The translations under genes and the position numbers were made by a program. From NCBI GenBank assembly GCA_036785705.1, contig JAWUZG010001063.1, positions 168,047 to 232,046 of the forward strand: a DNA stretch of 64,000 nucleotides, in the 5' to 3' direction. The notes under the pieces are model-generated. The model saw nothing but the letters and a program-made list of their open reading frames with translations, was not told where the DNA came from and ran no database searches. This DNA is from Acanthornis magna (lineage: Eukaryota; Chordata; Aves; Passeriformes; Acanthizidae). Below, piece after piece: positions 46,301 through 58,040 of this stretch (position 1 is its first letter; the number at the start of each line of letters is the position of its first letter).

Positions 46301-49300
46301 GTTGGAGACCCTCTGCATGTCACTTTTATTAATCTCTTAAGGAACGAGATACCAGAGGGCCAGATTTTGTCTGGTACAATTCATGTTACTTTTGAGGGAT
46401 GGGCTGAAATGTGTGCAAGGGTAAGAAGGTGCCCTTGGTGCCCAGCGGGATTTGGGAATTGAGAAACATTTTGGTAACACCAGTTCTCTGGAGGCGCAGG
46501 TATCACCACTGGTATCCTGAGAGAGTCCTGACAGACTGTTGGGAGCCACTTCATCATTCCATCGTCACAGGGTGTAGGGTGCTCTCTCATGGAGTATGAA
46601 GCAAACAGAAAACATTTCCCATGCAGCTTGAAGCCCTGTCCTGCACCACCTTCCACTTGTGACCTTCCTTTTGAAATACATTTTACTGGCATTACAAGAA
46701 AACACATTAGGCTCCTGGAATTGTGCTTAGAGTAAATGAAGAGCAACATATGTTGTGTAATTGCACCCTATTGTTTTATATTTTACTTTGAGAAGAATTT
46801 TTGCAATTAGATTGTTGTTGAAGTCAACAAAGTACAAACATAGGGAGCAGAGTGTTTTTGATAGGGAGGGACCCTGTCAGTAGCTGATTGAGGATTCCTT
46901 TTATCTTAAATATGATTTAATGCTCTGTGGAAAGAATTAAGAATCCCATTTTACACTGAAGCATGCTGTTAATGTGCATATAAAAACCTCAGCAATTTTA
47001 TTGACAGTTATGAATTTACAGCTGCTGGTGGTGAATTTTTTTGAAAGACTTCTTCCTTTTCCCCAATTCTTTGCAGACCATTGTCATAGTTTGCTATTAG
47101 CTAAGGCAGAACCTCATTTAACAGAAATGCATAGGTCTTCAATTTCACTGTATACATGAGGAAAAAAGAAAATCAATGTGAAGCCTGGACTCAGTCTGCT
47201 GATGCCAGGGATGACTATCTGTAGCATACAGAAAGAAACCCTGGCTCAGATTAGTTTTTCTTTACCCTTTGGATGTTAAAAATGACAGAAAGAGGCTACT
47301 GCTGGTGAGAGTTGTTATGACTATTATCCTCTGGTCAAATTTGGTGTTAATCCTAGAGACTGTTAGTGCGTGTAGAAATATTTCAAGTACTCAGTATTAA
47401 TTTAGTATTAATTTATATTTATTATTATCATTTATATTATATTCATTGATGGGAAGATGAGTATTAAGAAACAATTTGTGCATTTGCAGTTTCACATTTG
47501 CATTGAATATCCATTGTTTGTGTGTGCGAATGATTGCCATGCACCCAGGACTATATGTGTATGTAAATATATATATATAAATATATATACACACAGAGTA
47601 TCTAATCATCAAGAATATCAAGGGTGAATATCATTTTAATTTTCAAACAAGGATTTGGAAAAAACCCAGCCAATGCCCAGCTTGCAGAGTTCAGGCTTCA
47701 CAGGAGGGGTCCCTGTGTGGCTCATTGCAAACACAACTATACCTAGAAGTGAGCTGAAGCTGGTTAAGGGTCCTGTCTGGCCAAGGAAACCCAGTGAAAG
47801 AAATGGAGATAAAAATGGAAGGTTTGTGTGATGCTATTAATTTTTGGTCTAGGTGGAGCTTCTGTTAAATTGACTGTGACTGTGAAGATTCCTTATAAAT
47901 TATGTTCTTTAGACTTGCTAAAAACCTTCCAAAGAATAGATTTTCATGATTTTTTTAAAATTTGAAAGTTGTTGTTCCACTGGGTTTAAGACAGACGTGC
48001 TTTCCTCTTTTTTATTACACTTCTCATGATGTCTTTTACAGAAATGTCTTTAAAATAATGTCTGAGATGTGCACGTTGGCCAAAATTGTATTTCTTAGTA
48101 AGAAATCAATGAGAATTTTTAATAAAACATTAAGAAAAAATATAAAACTTTTGAGAAAATGAGAAGGTATGGTTGTAGCGATTCTGCTTTGGGAAATGGA
48201 AAGGCTTCTTTAACTAATTTTTTTCTAGCCCTACTGAAGCTGCTATTTTGGCCTGTGGAAAATGACATTGACTGGTCTTGACATGATGGAGATATTCTTT
48301 ATGACTCTAAACCAAGAAGAAGCTGGAGCTTCCCAATTATTTCTATCAACTTTTAGATTCTTAATTTTATTTCCTATTTTATTTCCTTATTTATTTCTTA
48401 ATATTATTTCCAGCAGTTCTATTTGATGGTGCATTTGTGGGATCAGTGTCTGCAAATCTCATCTACTATTTTTCCTGAATTATTTTATTTATAATTGTTA
48501 CTTTTTAATTCTGAAACTTTACCAACATCTGCCAGCAGACTCTGCAAAGCAATTGAATTCAGTAATTAATTTCAAGGGAATGCTGAGCTATTCCTGGCCC
48601 AAACTCATTCTGTGGTTCTGGGTTTCCAGAGACATGGATTCAACATACCTGAGCAGTAAATTTGCCTTAATTTCCAGATATGCATAAACGTGCATAACTC
48701 AGCTTGGGTACCCAGCTCTGACTTGGAACTTGGGAGATGCTATTTCTGGACTCTGTCCTGACAGCTGATCCTGATTTGTTCATCTGATCTCTTCGACACA
48801 CCTTGGGATGCCTGGAAAATATGAGTATATTGTTATTCCCATGTAAAATTATCACCTCAAGATGCTGTAGTTTGACATAGTGCATTAGATTTTAACATTT
48901 GAGATACACTCTCCACTTTAACTTACTCCATTGCTCATGTTTCTTTTGGAAAAGGAAAGATTTGATTTCTGAAGGCAATCAATTTTAAAACTTCTTTTCG
49001 AAAGGTTATTTTCTCTTTTTTTAAATTATTTTTTCTTAAAGGTCATTTTTCTAAGGACTGGCTTAGAGGTGCTAAGACATTTCCTCATTCTTTCAAAAGT
49101 ATAGGATCTGTATGAAATGAACTCCATGATTAGCCAGAGCATTACTTCGCATAAAGTATACAGGATACGTATGATGGAGAAAAGTAACGGAAAGACCTGT
49201 GGTATATGCTGTGTCAGGTATTTTTCTGTACTTAGTAATCTATGGTCCTTTCTCAAAGATGACTTTTGAAGTCTGCTTTATATGGGTGAGCTAGTTCTCC

Positions 49301-52162
49301 ATTCTAAATTTAATCTACTTCTAATTCTAAAATTCATTCTAAAGATGAGCTACCATTACATTAAACATTGTGGTTTCCATTTCAGTAGCAAATATTTTTC
49401 TAATTTTAATTAATTAATCAGCCTTAGAATTGGAGGAGTTGTTTTTTCTTTTTTTTTTGTGAACTAATTAGATGTAATCTCACTTTCTCGATCTCCATTG
49501 CCTTTAATCAGCTTTCTCTGGCCAGATAGCACTCTTAATTCAGTTCTTTAACTTCCAAACTGTAATTGTGTTTATGTATTGTAGGCATTTATAGTAATGC
49601 TTGCTCTTCCTTGTTTGCACGAGCCTCAGCATTTCCCCATAACCCCTCAAATGGATTTTGATTCCCACGGCAATCATAAGCTAATGGGGGAAACCACTGC
49701 AGTAATGTGAACAGCAGTTTTATGGTACTGTACATGAGAACAAAATGTATCGTGGAATAGGCTGCTGCTGTTGGGGACTTGATCTGTTGATCTGTTGGAA
49801 AGACTTGTTTCATGCATGTGTTTCTATTCTCTATTTCTGAGCTGACAATTTGGGGTGACGTTTATGGGATTTCTGTCTCACTTCTCTACCTGTTTGATAG
49901 AAGGAACTCCATACCTGCAGGATGAGTTATACCTGCATCAGCTAGGAAATTATTCAAGCCTTGGTCTAACCTGCTCCCGCTGTACTCCTAACAAATTTTC
50001 CATATCAGCTTTAATGAACAAAAAAAAGTATGTTTTGGGAAACTAATGCCTGAATGTGTTTCTGTCCCCTGCCCAAGCCACAGGGACTCTCTGGGGTGCT
50101 GTGGAGATAAACTTCTCCGTTTTCCTCTGTTCTGCACTGACGACGTTTTGCCCCAGAATATTTAAGTTTCTCTTCCTCAAGGGTCTCCATTGGCACAAGC
50201 ACCGAGGAGCCAGCACTTGCATCTGAACACAAGTGTTGGGGGCCTAGAAAGTAGTGAGTGCTGTTCCGGGTATTTAAAGTGGTGTCAATCATGCTAACCC
50301 TCAGTAATATTTCAAGTATTTAGACAGACAAATGTTAAACAATTTTTGAATATTTTCCATTAATAATTTTAGATAGGCACTAGCAGTTTATTTTAAATTA
50401 ACCTTTATGCTTATAGTATATAAAAATAATTATAGTATGTGTTGCATGTGAAATCAGATGGTTATTCTGATCTCAATTTATTTGGATTACATTGTGCTAG
50501 AAGTTCAAATTGGCAAAGAAGTATTGAAAGTGGTTAAAAGGCGTGTATTTGTATATGATGTACTTGTGATCTGCTGCAGAGAGATTCTCTTTGCTGCTGT
50601 AAGACACTTTTTCCTTTCACTAACTAAAGATCAGAGCAAACTATTTGCATCAAAGCTTCTTATTTAAAACAGTTTATTGATGGCAACACACTTGCTGAAT
50701 TCGCAAGCAAGCACATTTATGTAGCTGCAGCAGCATGAAGTGTGCCTGCCTGTTATTGGAAAGCATCCAAGGACATCCTCAGCCTTCCAGCTTTCCTCTG
50801 TGTGGGGGGAGGGTTGCTGCTGTTGCTGCTTTTCTTCATTTTCCGTACTGCAGCGATTTCTAAATAAGTGCTGGTTGATTTCTCCATTTGTTATTTTTCA
50901 TTTTGAAGTTAGGATGCTTAGTGACCCACTGAAGAGATACAGACTTTCTTTCCAGGACAACTTAACATAGGATCTCTTCCCTTTCCCTGGTGGTACTGGA
51001 CTTGGGTGGCTCTCTGGAAGAACCCTGATAGCCCACGGGGTATGTGATGGCCAAGGCAGCAAAAGGTAGCAAAGGCTGCATCTTCAAACAATACCTTGCA
51101 CTTATTTGCAAACAAAACCAGGTTGTTAATGAGAAACAGGCTGCCAAGGCAGCAGTGATTCCTGCCTCCAGAGAAGTGTATGAGGAGGATGCAGCCCCCC
51201 AAATGTGTGGGGAGGAAAGGGCAAGGCTGGGCCCCACTGGGGCTGGGGAGTGGCACCCTTGGGGCAGAGCTAGTGGCCAGCGGCTCAGCAGTGTGGGGTG
51301 AGCGCCCATTCCCCAGCCTCCTCCCAGCTCCGAGTCCTTGAGGATCTCAGGGAGTCATTATGCCTTGAGGTTACTGTGATGGGCTTTCTGCTGCTTTTCC
51401 CCAAGCATCTGCCTTTCATCTTTACAAGGCCATACAAAAATTGCCTGTAACTGGCACATATGCTCTCTTTTGGAGATGAAGGCTGCCATTTGTGTCTAGT
51501 TTGAATACTGACACATCATTACCTGGTTAGAGATTTAAGGAAGGAACTACCTTTTAAGAAAGAAGCTTTGTCACTGATTGAAACTTTTGAATTTCATTGA
51601 ACAAAGTGGTTTTTAGTGACCTCTATTTCCTGAACGTTATGCCCCCTTTTTGTATGCAGCACTTTGGTGCAAATTCATCAGTTCATTCTAAGCAAGTACA
51701 GAGGTTATAATGAGAATGATGACATTATTTTTGGAGGTGATGCTGCCTGGCTGATGCATTTTCAGCACTCTTTTCAATCTCCCTCAGCTGTGCTTAATGT
51801 CCAGTTTGTGATGCCAGTGAACGTAGAACAATGTAGCTCTTTTATAAAATCCAAATATTGTACAGGGATAGAAACAGTACTTAATTAAGCAAGAAATAAA
51901 AGAATTAACATTGTGATATAGGTCTTGTAAATGATCTTCAGATTAGGCAGATGCACATGTGGTCATGTTTAAGAACAGCTTTTTGTAATAGTGTAAAGAA
52001 GCCCTGAGATATTGGGTTCTGTGAATACATGTATTGCATGGAAAAAATCTAGTAGAAATAAAGGAAAAAAAATCAACATTTACAGTACCTGATCAGTAAA
52101 ATAGTAGATTGAGAATGAATGGAAGGATAGTTCGTAACTTTACTATTTTTGGGGAATGATAA
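43343..52162. other. non-coding DNA, no supported gene
   Basis: AT-rich unique sequence. It includes a TA dinucleotide tract at about 47563-47590 and T/A-rich low-complexity sequence at 48360-48415. Frames up to 126 codons (45763-46143, minus) have no recognisable domain or splice context. The segment 51660-51890 is preceded by an acceptor-like TTTTTGTATGCAG and stays open for 74 codons, but no donor or family match supports it as an exon. It could be a conserved non-coding element. Confidence 0.45.
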
Positions 52163-52164
52163 AA

Positions 52165-52715
52165 ATGCCATCTTGAAGGCCCTTCAAGGGCTAATTGGTT
52201 CTAGTCCTCCAATACTCCAAGGTTCTACCACTTGGAAGAGGGCTATTGAAACCAAGGACTGGATCAGCCATTGCTTTGTCTGGATGAACCTTTCTAAGGA
52301 CAGAATCTCTCAGCCTGTTTGATGACCTATTCCAGTGCTGCTAGGGAAATTTTTTTCCAGCTGTCCAACTTCAATCTCTAAAACAGCTTTGTGTGGTTGT
52401 TTTCCTTTTTATGCTGTTTGACACTACCAAGAGGAGTTTGCCGGTGGTGTCTAAAGAACTGCCCTTCCAATAGTTGTAAGCAGATATGATACACCTCTGT
52501 GGCTTCTTCTTTACCAAACTTACCAGGCCCAGCTCCTTCAGCATCTCTACGCAGGGTATGGACCTTTGTCGAACCTTTTCTGTTTTCTCTGCATCCCTCT
52601 TGAACTGAAGGTCTCCCCAGGCTGTCTGAGCACCAGCCTCCCCTATTCTGCTGCCACGCTCCTCCAGATGCAGTTCAGCGTGCAATTTATTTTGCTCACA
52701 GTGAGGGCTCACTTC
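52165..52715 (-). mobile_element. CR1 LINE, end of ORF2 and 3' region
   Basis: The minus-strand reading from 52712 gives a degraded C-terminus of CR1 ORF2 (ELGLVSLVKKKPQRCIIS, then AYNYWKGSS and SVVSNSI-like sequence). The 3' untranslated block ending GGACTAGAACC and CCTTGAAGGGCC follows at lower coordinates. It is 5'-truncated with stops and frameshifts. No terminal ATTCTGTG repeat is obvious, so the last bases may be lost. It belongs to a different, older-looking CR1 group than the copy at 55862. Confidence 0.65.
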
Positions 52716-55700
52716 TGCAGTGTGGTGTCCACTGAAATATCACAGGCATGTTCTTAGGGCTGCTGCTTGGTAAGGTTTCAGTCAATGCATGGGGTTATTC
52801 CGCTCTCGTTGCCGAATCCTGTGGTTTTCCCTATTGAAGGTTGTGACATGTCTGTTGGTTAGCTCCCAAATTTACTGAAGTCTTTTGGACAGGCTCTGGC
52901 CCTTATCCTGTCAGCAACTCTGCCTAGCTCAGAGCTGCCTGAAAGTTTGCTGAGCGTGTTAACTTCCTCTTTGAGTGGAGCTTAGCCTATAAAAGCCTAC
53001 TGATAAAGTCCATCCTGTTATTTTTATTTTGATAGCCTCCTAAGATACTTAGCAGTGCTTTTAGGAAAAAACCCTCCATTTATATGTAAATGTAATATAT
53101 GTATAGATGTATATACTCCTACTCTTCTAAAGAAAAGGAAAGACTCAGTAGTGAAGCAGAAATTGGTGTTTTATTCTTAATGCAGAGATGACGTAGATAT
53201 ATTTAGGTTGATGTATGAAATTCTGTAATACTTTTCTTCTGAATACACAATTTTCTGCCCTCTTTATTTCACTGACTAGCATGAACACTCTACTATCTAT
53301 AGTTTTGGATACAATTTATTGCGCTTTTGAACAAGAAGTGTTTGGTTTGTGAGAAAGCAGTGTGATGTGTGTTAAGAAAGTATTTTCATGTTAGATTCCA
53401 AGTCTCTTCTATGGGGAGAAATCATCATAATTGGTCTTCCAACATCTCCATTAGACATCTTAAATAGTTTCCACATACTTGTGAAAGTTTCAATTACCTC
53501 ACGTACTATTTGACAATTTTAGTCCAAGTAAGGGACACTGGCTGAATTTCTGTACCATGAGAAAAATGTGGTCTAGAAGGATTTCTTACTGAGAAAAAGG
53601 AATGCATCTTTAATTTTTTTTTTTTTAAGATACTGTGTATCTTGCATGATTTTTTTTTTTTTAAGATATACAGTATCTTGGATGCTAGCCCCAAGCCAGA
53701 CTCTTTATATTTGCAAATTTTAATTTAAGTCAGGGAAGAAAACTCTGGCAAAACATGAAAAGTTACTTTAATATAATTTATTTTTTGTTTTGGTGTGGTT
53801 TTTTGTTGTTTAGTTCTCATTATTTGAAGCCATTAGCTAAATGACCATGTGGCTCCAGCTCTCAGTTTATGAGCTAGATGATGGATGCTGCAATTACTCT
53901 GAAATAAAGTGTTATTTTTTATAAGTTAAGAACTGGTTGTTTGTAAGTGAAAAAATGATTGCTGAGCATTAGGAACATGTAAATGGAACTGGAGGGAAGA
54001 GGAAGATCTACAGAAATTCAGAGAAGGACTTTTGAGGCTTTCTGAAAGAGCTTGTGGAAATGAGCCCAGTGACAGTCCCATGCTCATTTCCTCCAGTGAT
54101 CACTGGATCTACCTGGACATTTAAGGCAGCTTTTAGTCTTGTGTGAAAGATATGATTTGATTCTGGTTATTGTCTCAGTCCAGTAAACTTAGCTGAAGGA
54201 AAGCTTCTATGCAGGGGTGGATTTGGTGGTGTAAATCTACTTTTAGTTCAGTTAAAGACCATGGTCTTCCCTTAACCTCATCAGAAGAATGAACAAATCT
54301 AGTTCACTTCCCCCTCAAATTTCTCTAGATTTCTTCTTGTGTTCAATGTACAAACTGACATGAATACAGACTAATCAAGGAAAGCATTTTTAACAGACTC
54401 TCCAAGAAATACAGCATTCTGCGTAAGCACTTGTTTGCTGCCAATAGATCAAGACACAATAATGTAGACCACATACAAGGCTCTAGAATAATCTTAAAGA
54501 ACATGAAGAAAATTACAACCCAGGTTGCCTCACAAAAGTACAAGTTCATGACTAGTCCTACAGGACCATGTTAGAAATTGAATTATAATTTATACCTACA
54601 TAATTTGAATACTCAGTGTGGTTGCTGTCCAGTACTTAATTAATTTTGTTTGTGTGGTTTTTTAAAAGAAAAACCCAGTGTGAGAATTTTATTATGGAGC
54701 ATGACTTCAAGTTGAATGAGATGGCAGTAATTATCCTTGAGAGAAACTGGTTTCATTGTACATGGCAAACTTGTGAAACCCAAAGGACATACTCTGCCTT
54801 GCCTGGCTCCTGAAATCAGCAGAATTGTGTTAGTTCAGATTGCAGATTGTTGTGGGGTTTTTCTACAGAAGATGTCACCTCCCACCTTGCTTTTGAGAAG
54901 GAAGTAGAATGGAGCATTATTTGTTCAAGAAAGCAGCATTCAGTTTAAACAATTTCTTGCAGCGATACCTTTGCCTACAGCTCCTTAGAGCTACATAAAT
55001 CCACTGAGGAAAACAATAACAAGTGGCAAATGGGCTCTGATGATAACAGGTTCATAACAGCAAAATTTCAAAGGAAGAGAAGGGGAGCAAGCAGGGGGAG
55101 CAGTAATAACAGGAAGATTTTTGCTCTGTTAACTTTTGCATGGGCAAGAGATAGACTCAGGCCTCCTTCACGTGAAAGTGTGTGGTCACAGCTGCTGCCT
55201 TGAGTGCTAAGGTGAAAATACAGGTGGCATCCCTTGGCATGTGCAGGCAGCTAAAGGTACTCCTGACCATGAAGGGAGCACAGAGGCTGCTGGCTGCTTG
55301 CTGGCAGGCCATGATGGGCTGTTTGTTTTCATACTCACAGTCTTGGGACACTGCTGCCAATGTCACAGCAGTTTCTTTTCATTTTAGGCTGCTGAAAGGG
55401 CTTACTTTGTGGATTTGCTGGTTAGATTGATATCCTAAAATTGAAACCATATATAGTTATGTCACGTTAATATTTGGTTTGGTAATTTCTGTTTTGCTTT
55501 ATACACTTCTGATTCAGCACAGGAATACTGCATTCAGCTAAAGGTTTGTTGATTCCCTAAGAGCCAAAAAATTAAAAACAAACTAGCTTCTTTTGAATAT
55601 TGCTCTCTTGTGTTCTGAATAACTATTTGCAATCACTAACTACTTATGGTAAGCCTCTGAAAATAGATGCATATAATGGAAGTCATGTTTTTTAAGGAAA

Positions 55701-55861
55701 AAGCAGATCAGTGATCCCTGTTACAGACTGTCCACAAAATATCAGGAACTAGTTTTGCTTCATATTGCTGTAAGTGGAGCAAGGCCTTGGCTTTAAAAAG
55801 AGATCAAATTGATACCTCGTTGAAAATATTGAGATGCCTTAAACCATTTATTTTGGATAAA
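52716..55861. other. non-coding DNA, no supported gene
   Basis: Apart from the 36-bp repeat pair this is unique AT-rich sequence. Short frames at 55157-55430 overlap on opposite strands and have no domain. Nothing further was recognised. Confidence 0.5.
53614..53679. repeat. two 36-bp units of T-tract plus hairpin
   Basis: Two direct copies with a 36-base period each have a run of 12-14 T followed by a hairpin-forming inverted repeat: AAGATACTGTGTATCTT at 53627-53643 and AAGATATACAGTATCTT at 53663-53679. The first has a perfect 7-base stem with a 3-base loop. It looks like a local tandem duplication. Confidence 0.75.
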
Positions 55862-57215
55862 TCACACAGAATCACAGAATATGCTGAGTTGGAAGGAACA
55901 CACGAGGATCATTGAGTCCAGCTCCTGGCTCTGCGCAGGAGACCCCAAGAGTCACCCCATGTGCCTGAAAGCATTGTCCAAATGCTTCTTGAACTCCGTT
56001 GGCCTTGTTGCTGTGACAGCTTCCCTGGGGAGCTGTTGCAGTGCCCAACCACCCTCTGGTGAAGATCCTTTCCCTGAAATTAAACTTAAACCTCCCCTGA
56101 CACAACTTCAGGGCATTCCCGCAGGTCCTGTCACTGTCACCACAGAGAAGAGATCAGTGCCTGCCCCTCCTCTTCCCCTCAGGAGGAAGCTGTAACTGCA
56201 GTGAGGTCTCCCCTCGGTCTCCTCCAGGCCGAACAGAGCAAGGCCTCAGCCACTCCGCACACAACTTCCTCTCTAGGCCCTTCACTATCTTCGTGGCCCT
56301 TCTTTGGGATGCTCTCTAATAACTTAATATCTTGTATCTCATTCCCCAGTCTGTCCATACCTCCAGGACTTCCCCATCCCAGGTGCAGAATCTGGCACCT
56401 GGATTTCCTTTGTTGAACTCTGTACGGTTGGTGACTGCCCAGTCCTCACCACTGTCGAGGCCTCTCTGCAGGGCCTCTCTGAGCTCCTCCCAGCTTTGTA
56501 TCATCTGTGAACTTGCTCTGTATCCCTTCCAGTCCTGCATCCAAGTCATTTATGAAGATGCCGATGAGCACAGGGTCTGATGGACACTAGTGCCAGGTCC
56601 CTGTCTGGTGTCACCCCATTCTCTGTAACCTTTTGCGCCCGACCCATGAGCCAGTTGCTCACCCATCTCATGGTGTGTTTATCCAGCTGTGTGCTGGACA
56701 TTTTGTCCAGAAGGATCCTCTGAGAAACGGTATCCAAAGCTTTGCTGAAATACAGAAAGGTTACATCAGCTGGCTTCCCCTGATCAACTCAGTGGGTTAC
56801 TTTGTCATAGAAGCAAATCAGGTTTGATAAGCACGACTTTCCTCTCATGAAGCCGTGCTGGCTGTAACCAATGACTGTGTTGTCTTTCAGGTGTTTTTCA
56901 ACACCTTCCAAAATAATCTCCATAACTTTGCGTGGCACTGAAGTGAGACTGACAGATCTGTGGCTTCCAGGGTCCTCCTTTCTCTTCTTGAAAACTGGGG
57001 CATTTGCCAGCTTCCAGTCAGCTGGACCTCTCCAGATTCCCAAGACCACTCAAAAATTATTGAGAGGTTTTGTGATGATATCAACTCTTGAGCTATCTAG
57101 CTCTTTGAGGATTCTTGGATGAATCCCATCAGGTTGAATAGATTTGTAGGGATCCAGCTGGAGCAGTAGAAAATTTGTCTGCTGGAGAACTTTGTCAATG
57201 GCAATAGCCCTAAAG
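55862..57215 (-). mobile_element. CR1 LINE, 5'-truncated, with reverse transcriptase
   Basis: About 1.35 kb of CR1 on the minus strand. The 3' terminus at 55862-55880 carries two ATTCTGTG units. Upstream come the 3' untranslated region, the end of ORF2 and the reverse transcriptase domain. In sense order the palm and fingers are seen at 57049-56789 (DWKLANAPVFKKRKEDPGS, then VSLTSVP and SQHGFMRGKSCLSNLI) and at 56737-56546. The catalytic FTDD is encoded at 56511-56500 in another frame. The copy is broken by several frameshifts and stops and has lost the endonuclease and ORF1 by 5' truncation, so it is inactive. The sequence from 57060 to 57215 still matches the segment before the reverse transcriptase (PDGIHPRILKEL). 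Confidence 0.9.
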
Positions 57216-57455
57216 CCATCTTGACCTCATGGAAAAAAATCTTGCTGCCCTTCTTCCATCAGAATAACTTTGACCTCATTAATATTTTTACTTTGGCAGT
57301 CACAGCATGGTGGGGTTGTAACCCAACTTAGAGATGTTAGCTGCTGGACCTCAGAGGGAAATCCCTGATCCTCTGAGCCTTCTAGATTTGCTAGGAAAAC
57401 TCCTTCTGGATAAATGTCTGTGTCATAGGGATTACAGAGCAAGTGTCGCTGAGCT

Positions 57456-57740
57456 TCACTGTGGATTCTGCCAGCATGCATGCAGCAGGACACCACAGTG
57501 ATCTTTGTCACAGCTGCAGGGATTCTTGTCACAGCCACAATAGCGATCCTTATGGCATCCAGTGCTTTTGTCACAGTGCTGCGAAATAACTGCAGCAGCT
57601 GCAGCCTCTGCCAGCTCTGTGAAGGCCAAGCCTGTATGTGGACAGGGAACACAAGCTTTGCCTCCTGCTGGTAACCCAGATGGAGGAAGAGGTCTAAAGT
57701 CATCACCTGCTACATCGGTGTGTTGGTACTGAGACCCAGA
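57456..57740 (-). pseudogene. cysteine-rich open frame of unknown origin
   Basis: A stop-to-stop frame of 94 codons on the minus strand, lying about 240 bases beyond the 5' edge of the CR1 copy. It has no ATG. The first half reads like ordinary soluble protein (VAGDDFRPLPPSGLPAGG), then an alanine-rich run, then a cysteine cluster CDKSTGCHKDRYCGCDKNPC followed by SCDKDHC: 10 cysteines in 94 residues, 7 of them in 27. The cluster rests on a repeated TGTGACAA-type DNA unit of about 21-24 bases, so it may be a decayed minisatellite rather than a zinc-binding domain. The overlapping minus-strand frame at 57227-57706 (159 codons, with ATG) is the alternative reading. It could be CR1 ORF1 remnant, a host pseudogene or chance. 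Confidence 0.3.
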
Positions 57741-57954
57741 TCAACCCCTTGGCATGAGAGAGGACAGCTCTGCCTCCATGGGCACTGTGAGTCTGACCTG
57801 TGAGGAGAGGTTTAGTGACCTAGAGATTCAGAACTTGTTACTAGGGGATATGATAGCAGCATAATGGGCTTGAAGCATGGAAACAATGTGTCCTGCTACT
57901 TTGTTCCCTCATGTATTTATACTACTGTTCAATCTGAATCTTGCCCTACCTTAC

Positions 57955-58040
57955 CTGTGGCATTACAGGAGCACCTTTGTGCTTCTTAATATTTCTATAA
58001 CCTCTGTGCTTCATACTTCCCATCCTCCTTTTGGCTCTGG
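57955..58040 (-). CDS. weak candidate 86-nt exon
   Basis: On the minus strand, CTGTCCCTTCATATGCC then TTTACCTAG precedes the segment and CCACAG followed by GTAAGG ends it; both sites are good. The segment is purine-rich, as exonic enhancers often are. Only one frame is open, giving 28 codons of basic peptide (RAKRRMGSMKHRGYRN and more) that end in phase 0. No family was recognised and chance cannot be excluded. Confidence 0.22.
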
